In this document: positions 18,093 to 28,023 of the stretch, in pieces
Position numbering within the stretch: position 1 is the stretch's first letter
Layout of the letters: each line of letters begins with the position of its first letter
Source: an uncultured Flavobacteriales bacterium
GTDB taxonomy: Bacteria; Bacteroidota; Bacteroidia; Flavobacteriales_D; Crocinitomicaceae
Assembly: GCA_943789205.1 (NCBI GenBank)
Contig: CALSTG010000002.1
Coordinates: 244,118-308,117 of the forward strand
Direction: 5' to 3'
DNA: 64,000 nucleotides
Notes under the pieces: generated by a model
Told to the model about the DNA's origin: nothing
Seen by the model: only the letters and a program-made list of their open reading frames with translations
Database searches by the model: none
Made by a program: the position numbers and the translations under genes

Positions 18093-18221
18093 ACCTCTCG
18101 ATAGCAATGTTGGGCTATTTAACAAATGGTGTTTAAATCATAAACCTTTATTACTTGATGCAGGAAATTGTTTTAAAGGTCTTCTTTTTTTATCTTTAAG
18201 GGCTATACCACTCTTTAAACT

Positions 18222-21059
18222 ATGTTTTTTTACCGTGCTTTACTTCTACTAACCGTTACGCTTTTTACGAGTAGTATTTGTGCACAATTAGATACGGCCT
18301 TTTGGTTTGTTGCGCCGGAAGTTACTCAAATTCATGGAGATCGACCCATTGTATTTAGATTTTCAAGTTTGGAGAATGCATCCATAATAACAATTGACCA
18401 ACCTTCAAATCCTACTTTCCCTATTCAGACCATTAACCTTGGTCCAAATGAGTCACAAACAATAGATCTAACCGCTTGGATTGATATGATCGAAAACAAA
18501 CCTGCAGACCAAGTATTGAATTATGGATTCAAAATAAGCGCATCTGAGCAAATAACAGCCTATTACGAAGTAACCCCTACTTGTAACTGTAACCCCGATA
18601 TTTTTGCATTAAAGGGAAGGAATGCACTTGGATTGGCATTTCTTACACCATTTCAAAGTTTATTGAATAACGCTTCATATGCCAGATCTGGTTTTAATAT
18701 TGTAGCAACTGAAAACAATACGAATATCACGATTACGCCTACTCAAAACATCATTGGACATGTTGCAGGAGTTCCTTTCACTATTTCATTAAATAAGGGT
18801 CAAACCTATTATGGAGAGGCTGCAGGTACAAATGCGAGTCAGCATTTAGCAGGAACCTCTATTATTTCTAATAAACCAATTGCCGTTACACTTTCTGATG
18901 ATACAGCTCAAGGAACTCCATTTGGAGGTTGTGCTGATTTAATGGGAGACCAACTTATTCCAATATCAATACTTGGGACTGAATACATTGCTTTAAAAGG
19001 TTATTTAAATGGTCCTGATAGATTATACATATTGGCTACCGCCAACAATACGAGTATAGCTATTGATGGGGTAAACCTTGGTGTAATTAATGCAGGTGAA
19101 ACTTATACTGAAATTCTAAACAATCCTACTGCTTATGTTCAAACCTCACAACCTACTTACGTTCTTCATATGTCTGGTTTTGGTTGTGAAGTAGGCGAAG
19201 CTATCTTACCTCCACTTGTGTGCACAGGTTCTAATGTAGTTCCATTCACTCGTTCAACAAATGAATTTTTCGCGTTAAATATCCTCGTACCTTCAGGTGC
19301 AGAATCGGGATTTACTTTAAATGGTGCAACCGGAATTATAAATCAAGCCGATTTTAACCCTGTGCCAGGAACCGCCAACTCTTGGATGTATGCACAGTTA
19401 GATATGACAAATGCTATTCTCGTATCTCAGGCGTCAAGAATAGAAAACAATTTAGATAAATTCCACTTGGGACTTGTTCATGGTGGCGCATCTTCAGGTT
19501 GCAGATATGGGTACTTTAGTGACTTTGCAGTTTTAAGTTATCAAATCAACTCCTCAGATCAAACTTTATGCTCGGGTGATACACTTGAATTAAGCTCAAA
19601 TACACTACCAGGCGCAACCTACACATGGAGTGGACCTAATGACTTTTTGAGTCAAGGAGCTTCAATAAGTATCGAGAATTTACAAATCTCCAATGGAGGT
19701 CAATACATTATTGATGGGAACTTTCCAAATGCATGCGAGTTGCTTCCTGACACCATTAATATTGAAGTGATTGAAACTCCAGAAGCTCCATTAATATTCA
19801 GCAACGGTCCCGTTTGTATTGGAGACAGTGGTTTCTTTTGGAATGAAATAATCGCACCCTACAGCATTCATTGGTTAGATGAGTTCGATAATATAATTAA
19901 TCAAAACGACACTGTTGGTTTTTTAAGTAATGACAACATATTAATTCAGCTTCAGTCGACGCTCGGTTCATGCGTATCCCCTATGAGCATCGATTCAATA
20001 ATTGTTTTAGCCCAGCCAATCCTGAATTTTAATGGGGATACTGAAGTGTGTGGTCAAAGTATTGATTTAAGCTGCCAAATCGATCCAAATGATAGCGATC
20101 CAATTACTTCTATAATTTGGACAAATGATACTGATCAGACTATTGGATTCGAAGAAAGTATAAATGTCAGCACTTCCCAAAATATTCCTTATTCCCAAGA
20201 ATATTATTTTGTAAATGTTAATACTGATAACAACTGCAATACTGAAGACTCTATAGAAATAACCTTTCATCCTATACCAATAATATATTCAAGCTATGAA
20301 GATTTATGTAATGGTGCTGAAGTTTCAATTTTAAATGACTTAACCTGGAATGGCAACCCAAGTAACAATCCATCAATGAATTACAACTACAACATGGGAG
20401 ATGGAAACATCATCAATAACACAAATAATTCAATTGATTACTTCTATGAAAATTCCGGAGTATACAATGTTCAAGTAGTGGTTCATTCATCTGCAGGGTG
20501 TCAAGATTCAACAATGATAGAAGTCCTTGTTCAAGATGTTCCAGAGGCATTTATTGAAATTGAACCTGAGTGTGTCATGAAGGCAAATTTCAATTCAATA
20601 TTAGCATTAGGGAATTTTCAAATAAATTCTCAAATTTGGAATACACAGGGTTTAAATCCTGTGGCAGCCTCAAATTTTACTCAAGAATTTGAATCCTCGG
20701 GCAACTATAACGGAACGCTCAACATAACAGGAGTTAACAACTGTTCTTTTGATTTTCCATACTCCTTTTTCATAGAAGAGGCCTTTGGAATTGAGGATTT
20801 AAATATACCTAATGTGATTACGGCAAATGAGGACGGAATAAATGATTCATTAATAATAGATCCATTATTTGAAGTCTGTCAATCATACGAATTAGAAATC
20901 TATAATAGATGGGGATCTTTGGTCTATCAAAAAACTTCAGACAGCGCACCATTTCATGGTCAAAACTTGAATAACGATGATTTGTTACCTGGTATATACT
21001 TTTACAAGCTCACATCAGATAATGCTGAAAAGCATGGATTCATTACCCTTATCAAATAA
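18222..21059 (+). CDS. Large surface protein: IgGFc-binding-like domain, PKD-like repeats, type B T9SS tail
   Basis: A 945-residue secreted protein. Signal peptide about 1-22 (SSICAQ). Residues about 25-440 resemble the IgGFc-binding N-terminal domain found in many Bacteroidota surface proteins (FWFVAPEVTQIHGDRPIVFRF, GFNIVATENNTNITITPT, GDQLIPISILGTEYIAL). Ig/PKD-like modules follow (about 450-800, including YNYNMGDGNIINNTNNSIDYFYENSGVYNVQV split over two strands). The last 85 residues, PNVITANEDGINDSLII...LEIYNRWGSLVYQ, are a type B (CHU_C) sorting domain, which exports the protein by T9SS. Adhesion is a reasonable guess but unproven. Confidence 0.85.
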   Translation: MFFYRALLLLTVTLFTSSICAQLDTAFWFVAPEVTQIHGDRPIVFRFSSLENASIITIDQPSNPTFPIQTINLGPNESQTIDLTAWIDMIENKPADQVLNYGFKISASEQITAYYEVTPTCNCNPDIFALKGRNALGLAFLTPFQSLLNNASYARSGFNIVATENNTNITITPTQNIIGHVAGVPFTISLNKGQTYYGEAAGTNASQHLAGTSIISNKPIAVTLSDDTAQGTPFGGCADLMGDQLIPISILGTEYIALKGYLNGPDRLYILATANNTSIAIDGVNLGVINAGETYTEILNNPTAYVQTSQPTYVLHMSGFGCEVGEAILPPLVCTGSNVVPFTRSTNEFFALNILVPSGAESGFTLNGATGIINQADFNPVPGTANSWMYAQLDMTNAILVSQASRIENNLDKFHLGLVHGGASSGCRYGYFSDFAVLSYQINSSDQTLCSGDTLELSSNTLPGATYTWSGPNDFLSQGASISIENLQISNGGQYIIDGNFPNACELLPDTINIEVIETPEAPLIFSNGPVCIGDSGFFWNEIIAPYSIHWLDEFDNIINQNDTVGFLSNDNILIQLQSTLGSCVSPMSIDSIIVLAQPILNFNGDTEVCGQSIDLSCQIDPNDSDPITSIIWTNDTDQTIGFEESINVSTSQNIPYSQEYYFVNVNTDNNCNTEDSIEITFHPIPIIYSSYEDLCNGAEVSILNDLTWNGNPSNNPSMNYNYNMGDGNIINNTNNSIDYFYENSGVYNVQVVVHSSAGCQDSTMIEVLVQDVPEAFIEIEPECVMKANFNSILALGNFQINSQIWNTQGLNPVAASNFTQEFESSGNYNGTLNITGVNNCSFDFPYSFFIEEAFGIEDLNIPNVITANEDGINDSLIIDPLFEVCQSYELEIYNRWGSLVYQKTSDSAPFHGQNLNNDDLLPGIYFYKLTSDNAEKHGFITLIK

Positions 21060-21073
21060 TCGATAAAACCTTC

Positions 21074-21081
21074 TATTTTTG
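21074..21081 (+). promoter_or_regulatory. -7 promoter element TATTTTTG four bases before mnmA start
   Basis: TATTTTTG followed by TAGT and the ATG at 21086. The same arrangement (TATTTTTG-TAGT-ATG) is found at 38657. Confidence 0.5.
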
Positions 21082-21085
21082 TAGT

Positions 21086-22255
21086 ATGAAAAGAGTAGTT
21101 GTAGGCCTTTCTGGTGGTGTGGATTCAAGTGTTGCTGCATATCTATTAAAAAAAGAAGGCTACGAAGTTATCGGAATGTTCATGAAAAATTGGCATGATG
21201 AATCTGTAACCATTTCAGATGATTGCCCTTGGATTGATGATTCAAATGATGCATTGATGGTTGCTGATGCATTAGGGATTCCTTTTCAGGTTATCGACTT
21301 AAGTAAAGAATACAAAGAGCGTATTGTTAATTATATGTTCTCTGAATACGAGCAAGGAAGAACTCCAAATCCCGATGTTTTATGTAATAGAGAAATTAAA
21401 TTCGATGTTTTTTTAAAGGCAGCTCTTGAATTAGGTGCAGATTATGTTGCAACGGGCCATTACTGTCAGAAAAAAATTAATTCTAATGACGAATTTGATC
21501 TTATTTCAGGAAAAGATACCTCAAAAGACCAATCCTACTTTCTTTGCCAAATTTCGCAGAAGCAATTGGCAAAAGCATTATTTCCAATTGGACATCTACT
21601 CAAAAGCGAAGTGAGAGCCATCGCAAGTGAGATGAATTTAGTCACTGCAGATAAAAAAGATTCTCAAGGACTCTGTTTTGTGGGTAAAATCAAGTTACCC
21701 GATTTCCTTCAACAGCAATTAAAATCAAAAGAGGGATCTGTTATTGAAATACCAAAAGATCTGCATCAATTTAAAGAATATCATGCTTTGTCTAAAGAAG
21801 TAAAGAATATAGAAAAATTATGCACTCCTTTTGAATACAAAAAAACTGATGGTATTGAAGTTAGTAAACATTTAGGAGCACATTTTTATACAATTGGACA
21901 AAGAAAAGGGCTGCATATTGGAGGACGACCAGAGGCGAGCTTTGTTATTGCTACTGACACTATAGAAAACACGGTTTACTCGGGACAAACTGATGCCCAT
22001 CCGGGACTTAACAGAATTGCATTAAAAATCAAACCAAATAGTATCAATTGGATCAGCCAAAAAGCAAAGGTATCTCAACTTGATTATGGCTTTAAAATTC
22101 GATATAGACAACCACTTCAGAATGGAAGGCTTATTCAAAAAAATGGGAGTTTTTATGTTCTTTTTGAGGAGAAACAAAAAGGAATTAGTCCTGGACAGTT
22201 TGTAGCTTGGTACAAAGAAGGAGCTCTAATTGGCTCAGGTGTTATTGAAAATTAA
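21086..22255 (+). CDS. mnmA: tRNA-specific 2-thiouridylase MnmA
   Basis: ATP-dependent enzyme that thiolates U34 of tRNA Lys, Glu and Gln. At 389 residues it is normal in length. The PP-loop GLSGGVDSSVAAYLL is at the N-terminus. The catalytic cysteines are in NPDVLCNREIKF and in DSQGLCFVGKI. ATGHYC, the DQSYFL motif and the C-terminal beta-barrel (FYTIGQRKGLHIGG, SPGQFVAWY) complete the family pattern. Confidence 0.95.
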   Translation: MKRVVVGLSGGVDSSVAAYLLKKEGYEVIGMFMKNWHDESVTISDDCPWIDDSNDALMVADALGIPFQVIDLSKEYKERIVNYMFSEYEQGRTPNPDVLCNREIKFDVFLKAALELGADYVATGHYCQKKINSNDEFDLISGKDTSKDQSYFLCQISQKQLAKALFPIGHLLKSEVRAIASEMNLVTADKKDSQGLCFVGKIKLPDFLQQQLKSKEGSVIEIPKDLHQFKEYHALSKEVKNIEKLCTPFEYKKTDGIEVSKHLGAHFYTIGQRKGLHIGGRPEASFVIATDTIENTVYSGQTDAHPGLNRIALKIKPNSINWISQKAKVSQLDYGFKIRYRQPLQNGRLIQKNGSFYVLFEEKQKGISPGQFVAWYKEGALIGSGVIEN

Positions 22256-22440
22256 TTCATATTAATTGAAAAAAGCAAGTTGTCATTTTTGACACTTGAT
22301 CGACCTTTAAGTGTATCCATTAAGGAAGCCACCTCATGAATATCAATCGTACTGTTAATACCTAGCTCCTTATGTTTAGATAATTTTAACTGTGCTTTCT
22401 TTACTCTATTTGTTCTTAAAGTTTGTACGTTTCTTTTCAT
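22252..22440 (-). CDS. Small basic protein of unknown function
   Basis: A 62-residue frame from the ATG at 22440. It is strongly basic at the N-terminus (KRNVQTLRTNRVKKAQLKLSKHK) and then has a short amphipathic part (TIDIHEVASLMDTL). It is convergent with mnmA, overlapping by 4 nt, and I do not recognise it. A longer frame begins at 22491. It may be a chance ORF, though the intergenic position and tight overlap make a real small gene possible. Confidence 0.35.
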   Translation of the reverse strand: MKRNVQTLRTNRVKKAQLKLSKHKELGINSTIDIHEVASLMDTLKGRSSVKNDNLLFSINMN

Positions 22441-22561
22441 AACAGTTGATTTTCTGATTAGTCTAACGCAAATACTGTTCCAAGGTTTCAATTTTCTAAA
22501 GTGAACAAGAAAATAATAGTCTTTACCATTAAATTAAGAGGTCGTAATTGTATATTTGATT

Positions 22562-23381
22562 ATGATTAGACTTATCTCTATTTGGCTTTTTAATATTGCT
22601 ATTCAGTTGTGACGATACATCATCAAATCAGGAGGATGATACCCCTGCTGGAATTGATTTAGAAGCGAGACGTAAATTAAATCAAAGAGATTATGCTCTT
22701 TTGGACAGCTCGGCATATTTTGTGGATTCTGTAATTCGAACATTTATAAATCAAACATTACAAACAGTTCAGGATGAAGCATACACATTCGAAATCCATA
22801 GAGCACGATTAAATCCTGACCAAGTTACAGATGCCATTATAAGCGTGAACAGATTAAGCTATGCCAAAAACAAAGCTTCTCTTTCAGGATATCAAGCGCA
22901 AGCAGAAAACTTGGGATATATGGGACCTTTTAACCTCTTCATTTATTATGATGGCGCAAATAATTCCTTCTCAATGCCAGTTCCCGTGCCATCATCCCCT
23001 CTGCTTCCTTTGGAGGTAAGCTTCGAAAATATATCCTCAACCATACATAAAGACCTAGTTGTCGATTTTAGAATTCGAAATTCAAGTTACAAGGAAATCT
23101 ATTTTTTATTTAACAATAAACCTAGCAAAGTTTTCCAATGGAAAAACTTTGACGGGCTTGGAACAAAAGAATCAGAAGCTTACAGTTTTGAGTTTAATCA
23201 TGGTAATGGTCCTGTGCGAGATATTTTAGTTTTCAATGCAAAAATAGAGCAGCCAATCAAAGTAATAGATCCATTTATCTACAAACCAACCATTTCAGCT
23301 TCACAAGACCTTGTGAAACAATTCTTTTATATACCAGCGCAGGGTAAATATTTCTCTACTAAAGATGGCCCCGAAGGGTAA
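22562..23381 (+). pseudogene. Hypothetical lipoprotein with a frameshift in its signal peptide
   Basis: The ATG at 22562 encodes MIRLISIWLF and then runs into a stop. The following frame starts inside a lipobox (LLFSCDD) with only TTG as start. Removing one T from the TTTTT run at 22587-22591 gives MIRLISIWLLILLFSCDD, a textbook lipoprotein signal with Cys as the lipidated residue. The mature part of about 255 residues is hydrophilic and has no domain I recognise. Its 3' end overlaps the convergent TonB receptor gene by 23 bp. The break is more likely an indel error than real inactivation. Confidence 0.65.
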
Positions 23382-25881
23382 TTATGAAATTACGACCTGG
23401 CGCAGATATATTAGAAGCAAAGCTTCTATAATTTCGATCTAAAATATTTTCACATGCCAGCTGTAAGGAAAGATTCTTTGAGAATGCGTAACTGATTCTT
23501 GCATTTAAAGTATACCAGCTTGGCATGCCTAAGCCTTCAAGGGCAAAAGCATAATTGTCTTCCCCAAGAAGATTATAATCCGCATATCGCTTCCACGCTG
23601 AATAATTGGTAAAAGCCTCAGCAATCCATCCTTTTATTTGATATTTAATACTCATCTTACCAAATAAAGGCGGAATGTGGTCTAAAGGATATGGGACCGT
23701 GTCTGTTAAGATTCGTCCATAGGTATAATTCAAGGTTGAATAAAGCGTAAGGTGACGTCCAATTGTTCCACTAATCATACCTTCAATCCCACAAACAAAA
23801 GCTCTATTTGCATTGGTTGTTGTTATCACCTGACTGTAGGAATCATCATAAAAAACGGAATCCGAACCATCAATTGTGCCGCCTTGAATCGTTAGGGCAT
23901 TTGTTAAATAAGTTCCATAAAGATTGGTGGAAAAATTGATGTTTTTAAAAACAAGAAGCTCTGCTCCTAGTTCTAGATTATATGAATATTCAGGTTTCAA
24001 ATCTGGATTTGGTACGATTACTTTACCCGGTACAGACTCAAAAACTTTCGAAACATCATCCACATTGGGCGCCCTAAAACCTGTTGCAGAAGACAGCGTG
24101 AATCTCATGCCCTTTTTTGGCATATAAATCACTCCTAAATTACCGTTGATAGAAGAATTTTGTTGATTGATCGAATTGAAAGGGAAAGGAAAGAAAGTTT
24201 GATCAATAAACAGTGCATTGAGTCTGACATGTGAAGCACGTACACCGCTATTTACAATCATCTTTTTATTGAGCTCCCAGGTATCCGTGCAGTATATGGC
24301 AAAAGAAGACATGTCAGAACCACCATCTGGATAGCGCGTATCAAGTGCCGTATTAAGAAGTGTAAAGATTTCAGTCGAATAAGCAGTTGACCCTACTATA
24401 TTGTGAGATACATCCAAGCCATAATTCAGCTCATGTTTACTCTTTAAATCGCCTTCCTCATCAATTTGAATTAAATCCTTAGAGAAATCTATATTTAGCG
24501 TAAAAATATCTAAATCCTCTATTCTACTTTTTAACTGATCATCTTGGAACCTTCTGACCATCCTACTCTCTGTAATCGCTTGATAAGCTGCGATAAGCTT
24601 TGCATTGTCATACCATTTATTAGACTTTGAGTGCTCGAAAGTATAAGACGATAGAAACCTATTTTGAGGTCCATAATACCATTCAGCATATTTAGGAACC
24701 CCATTTTCCATTTGTGTAAGACGGTCATATCTATCAATATCACTAGAATTAGAAAGCTGGAAATTAAGCTTGTGCGTGAAATACTCATTCTGCTTGTATA
24801 TAAACTTTTGTAATAAATCAAGCTGCTGATAAGCGGAGCCTACCTGCAGATTTGGATCGGCATTACTCACTATTGTATCCAAATTATTCACTTGGTCAAC
24901 GAACCAATTTCGGGCTCCAAATCCATCACTCAAAGCGGACCGCTTCGAGCCTTGTCGTAAATCACCAAAATCAGAAAAGGTTGCCGAGCTTAAAGAACCA
25001 AATTTCTTGTTGGCAACAGAGACATTTACATTGGTGGCAAATCCATTGGCCGCGGAGAAATATCTAGTATAAGCATCTCCTATTATGAGCGTATTTCCTT
25101 TATGACTCAGTTTAGGGTCCTTCGTTGTAAAGCTCATCACCCCTCCTATCGCATCTGAACCGTAAACGACTGACCCAGGACCGAATAAGACCTCTACCCG
25201 CTCCATTATTGAATTATCAAGGGTAATAATATTCTGTAAATGACCGCCTCTATATATCGCATTATTCATACGAACACCATCCACAACCATCAAAACCTTA
25301 TTCGTTTCAAATCCTCTGATAATAGGGCTCCCTCCTCCTAATTGACTCTTTTGAACAAATACATTTCCAGAGGCGCCAACTAAATCAGCCATTGAAGATT
25401 GGTTTTGATTTTGAATCTCCTCACTCTTTATGACTCTTATTTTTTGAATAACATCTCTTTTTTTCTCAGGTATTCGATTTGCTGAAACCACCATTTCGTC
25501 AAGCGTATTTGCATTAGTCTTGAGATATATTTTAAAATCAGCTTTTTCTAATAAAGAAAAGTCATATCGCGATTGAATATAGTTTTCATGAAGAACATTA
25601 ATGACGAAGTCTGTGTATCTCTTGTTCGCAAATAAACCTGTTGAAAATTTACCCTTCTTATTGGTAAAGTATTGCTCAAATCCTTTATTCGAATTGAAAT
25701 CACCTGCACTATTCTTGCTCTTTAATAAACTAGAATCAATGTATGAAATGGTAACTTGAGCATCAAGAATAGGAAATCCCGAGGTCTCATCTAAAACGGT
25801 GATTTTTTGTTGTGCAAAAACCGTAAAGGAAAAACAAAGTAAAACACCAACTAGAAAAGCGTTAAAAGAATCCTGATTCAC
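23359..25881 (-). CDS. TonB-dependent outer-membrane receptor
   Basis: An 840-residue receptor. Signal peptide about 1-23 (FTVFAQ). A carboxypeptidase-regulatory-like domain (about 25-115) precedes the plug (MVVSANRIPEKKRDV, a likely TonB-box region, to GPGSVVYGSDAIGGVMSF). A 22-strand barrel ends in Leu after FIITLRG. A FRAPNVDDVSK segment followed by NPDLKPE recalls the FRAP/NPNL boxes of haem receptors, but no histidine lies between them. The substrate is therefore uncertain: haem, cobalamin or another ligand. Confidence 0.88.
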   Translation of the reverse strand: MNQDSFNAFLVGVLLCFSFTVFAQQKITVLDETSGFPILDAQVTISYIDSSLLKSKNSAGDFNSNKGFEQYFTNKKGKFSTGLFANKRYTDFVINVLHENYIQSRYDFSLLEKADFKIYLKTNANTLDEMVVSANRIPEKKRDVIQKIRVIKSEEIQNQNQSSMADLVGASGNVFVQKSQLGGGSPIIRGFETNKVLMVVDGVRMNNAIYRGGHLQNIITLDNSIMERVEVLFGPGSVVYGSDAIGGVMSFTTKDPKLSHKGNTLIIGDAYTRYFSAANGFATNVNVSVANKKFGSLSSATFSDFGDLRQGSKRSALSDGFGARNWFVDQVNNLDTIVSNADPNLQVGSAYQQLDLLQKFIYKQNEYFTHKLNFQLSNSSDIDRYDRLTQMENGVPKYAEWYYGPQNRFLSSYTFEHSKSNKWYDNAKLIAAYQAITESRMVRRFQDDQLKSRIEDLDIFTLNIDFSKDLIQIDEEGDLKSKHELNYGLDVSHNIVGSTAYSTEIFTLLNTALDTRYPDGGSDMSSFAIYCTDTWELNKKMIVNSGVRASHVRLNALFIDQTFFPFPFNSINQQNSSINGNLGVIYMPKKGMRFTLSSATGFRAPNVDDVSKVFESVPGKVIVPNPDLKPEYSYNLELGAELLVFKNINFSTNLYGTYLTNALTIQGGTIDGSDSVFYDDSYSQVITTTNANRAFVCGIEGMISGTIGRHLTLYSTLNYTYGRILTDTVPYPLDHIPPLFGKMSIKYQIKGWIAEAFTNYSAWKRYADYNLLGEDNYAFALEGLGMPSWYTLNARISYAFSKNLSLQLACENILDRNYRSFASNISAPGRNFIITLRGHL

Positions 25882-25920
25882 GCTGCAAATTTATTAATTT
25901 TAAAAGGTATACAGCAAAAT

Positions 25921-26538
25921 ATGAGCCACAGATTTAAATCCTTAAAAACTTATCGATATTTCTCTATTTCAACAGAAAAAAAACCCAAGAAATTGCTCAT
26001 TGCAATGCATGGTTATGGACAACTTGCGGAATACTTTATTCGAAAATTTAAGAGCTGTTCTGACAACTACACAATTCTAGCCCCAGAAGGACCACATAGA
26101 TTTTATAAAAATGGTTATTCTGGTCGCGTTGGAGCCTCTTGGATGACTAAAGAGGCACGTGAGGATGATATTAAGGACAATATAGATTGGCTCACTGAGT
26201 GGTTTACAGCACATTTAAAAGAAAATACTTATGAAAAAATTGTACTACTTGGCTTCTCACAAGGCGGTGCAACTGCAGCAAGATGGTACTACAGTCAACC
26301 CAAATTATTTAGTCATTTTATACTTTGGGCATCAGTATTTCCTCCTGATATTGAAAAACCAATTACCGCCGTTGAGCACAGCTATTTCATCGTTGGTAAT
26401 AAAGATGAATTCCTGAGCTCCGAGCTTTTAGAAAAGGAGCTTCTTGTTTATCAAAATTTGGGGTTCAAGACAATACAATTTGAGGGAAATCACGACATAG
26501 AACCTAAAACACTAAATAATCTTTTGAATAGCTTTTGA
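25921..26538 (+). CDS. Alpha/beta hydrolase, phospholipase/carboxylesterase family
   Basis: A 205-residue cytosolic serine esterase without signal peptide. The oxyanion motif MHGYGQLAEYF is near the N-terminus, the nucleophile lies in GFSQGGATAARW, the acid is in VGNKDEF and the catalytic His is in EGNHDIEP. Length and motif order match the small carboxylesterase/YpfH group. The substrate is unknown. Confidence 0.85.
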   Translation: MSHRFKSLKTYRYFSISTEKKPKKLLIAMHGYGQLAEYFIRKFKSCSDNYTILAPEGPHRFYKNGYSGRVGASWMTKEAREDDIKDNIDWLTEWFTAHLKENTYEKIVLLGFSQGGATAARWYYSQPKLFSHFILWASVFPPDIEKPITAVEHSYFIVGNKDEFLSSELLEKELLVYQNLGFKTIQFEGNHDIEPKTLNNLLNSF

Positions 26539-26550
26539 ACTATTTCAAAA

Positions 26551-27933
26551 TCACTCTTCGGTTTTGGCTACAATCGCTGCAACCGTAGCATCACTTGAAA
26601 CATTAATGACTGTCCGACACATATCCAGGATCCTATCAATTGGATAAATGATAACAATCCACATGGGGTTTAAGCCCACAGAATTCAGCACAAACATGAG
26701 CATGATTAAACCCGCACTAGGAACTGCCGCAGAACCAATAGAGGCCAATGTTGTAGTAGCTACAATACCTAGTTGTTGAGACATGGATAAATCTACACCA
26801 TGAAATTGAGCAAGAAAAATAACGGCAACTGCCTGATATAAAGAAGTGCCATCCATATTAACCGTCGCACCAATCGGCAAAACAAAATCACTGACCTTCT
26901 TAGGAACTTTTAATCCTTCTTGGACACATTTAATGGTAACCGGCAGTGTGGCGGCACTTGAGCTTGTTGAAAATGCAAGAAACTGAGCAGGGCTCATCTT
27001 TTTGTAAAACTCTCGATAACCAAAATGAACCCCAAATAATCGCTGGAGTAAAGGATAGAATACAAAAAGCAACAGCGCCAAACCTAAAACGACTACAAGC
27101 GCATATAACCCAAGTGTTTGAAATAGGGTCAACAATTCTGCTGGTGTATTCGCAATTTTAGCTAAAACTCCTGCCATCAAACAAAACACAAAAAATGGAG
27201 AGAGCGCCATTATCATATTCACCATTTTAATAAATACATCTCCCATTGCATTAAAAAAGCGATGAACCTGCTTTGAACCTTCTGTTTGCATCAAAGAGAG
27301 CGCAATTCCAAAAAATAAGGCAAAGAAAATCACTTGTAACATGAGCTTACTACTCGAAAAAGCCGCAACCAAATTTTCAGGCACCATATCAACTAGGGCC
27401 TGTAACGGACCATCTTTACGGTTTTTTGCATTTTCTTTTTTGCTCATCATGCTTTGATAATCCGATGAGCTTTTTTCTTCATCTAATGAAGCTTCAATTT
27501 GTTTAACTATCAATGGATCAGCAGTTTTTAGAAGGCTCCGACCATCCTTCACTGCAATCCCTTCTGATTTTGCCCATATCTCATAACGCAAACGATTCGT
27601 ATTCTCTAACGTATTTTGTCCAGGTTTTATGACATTCACTAAAGAAAGACCTAGAGTAACAGATGCTACTGTCGTAATCAAGTATAAACCCAAAGTTTTC
27701 GCTCCAATTCTACCAAGTTGTCTGACATCTCCTAAACCAGCTACACCTCCTACTATAGAAAACAAGACTAAAGGAATTGCAATAAACTTAAGACAGTTAA
27801 TAAAAATCACACCAAATGGATCAATGAAATCAATGGTAAACTTGTTCAAACCTACCGAGCCTGAAAATAATGCCCAAACCACTCCTAAAAACATACCAAT
27901 GAGGATTTTCCAATGCAATGCTAATTTTTTCAT
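26551..27933 (-). CDS. Dicarboxylate/amino acid:cation symporter (DAACS family)
   Basis: A 460-residue inner-membrane transporter related to GltP/DctA. It has about eight hydrophobic spans and two re-entrant loops. The hallmark FSTSSSAATLPVTIKC serine-rich hairpin HP1 lies at about residue 315, NMDGTSLYQA (TM7, cation site) follows, and GSAAVPSAGLIML forms HP2. A charged insertion at about residues 145-175 (KKENAKNRKDGP) lies in an extramembrane loop. Glutamate, aspartate or C4-dicarboxylates are the likely substrates. It converges on the esterase gene. Confidence 0.92.
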   Translation of the reverse strand: MKKLALHWKILIGMFLGVVWALFSGSVGLNKFTIDFIDPFGVIFINCLKFIAIPLVLFSIVGGVAGLGDVRQLGRIGAKTLGLYLITTVASVTLGLSLVNVIKPGQNTLENTNRLRYEIWAKSEGIAVKDGRSLLKTADPLIVKQIEASLDEEKSSSDYQSMMSKKENAKNRKDGPLQALVDMVPENLVAAFSSSKLMLQVIFFALFFGIALSLMQTEGSKQVHRFFNAMGDVFIKMVNMIMALSPFFVFCLMAGVLAKIANTPAELLTLFQTLGLYALVVVLGLALLLFVFYPLLQRLFGVHFGYREFYKKMSPAQFLAFSTSSSAATLPVTIKCVQEGLKVPKKVSDFVLPIGATVNMDGTSLYQAVAVIFLAQFHGVDLSMSQQLGIVATTTLASIGSAAVPSAGLIMLMFVLNSVGLNPMWIVIIYPIDRILDMCRTVINVSSDATVAAIVAKTEE

Positions 27934-27974
27934 AATGGTCTTTTATACAAAAGTACAATTAAAGACGAATTTGA

Positions 27975-28007
27975 TTTGATAGCTAAAGACGTAGTTTCGT
28001 ATATTTG
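27975..28007 (+). promoter_or_regulatory. Predicted promoter of the acyl-CoA carboxylase gene
   Basis: TTTG (27975-27978), 21-nt spacer, TATATTTG (28000-28007): a good match to the Bacteroidota -33/-7 consensus, 16 nt before the ATG at 28024. Confidence 0.6.
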
Positions 28008-28023
28008 ATTTCAAATAAATCCT

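Noticed and set aside
24531..24821. Minus-strand ORF inside the TonB receptor gene
   Set aside because: Shadow frame with no motif, within a well-supported gene.
23359..25881. Definite haem receptor
   Set aside because: FRAP and NPDL boxes are present but the histidine expected between them is absent, so I kept the general TonB-receptor call.
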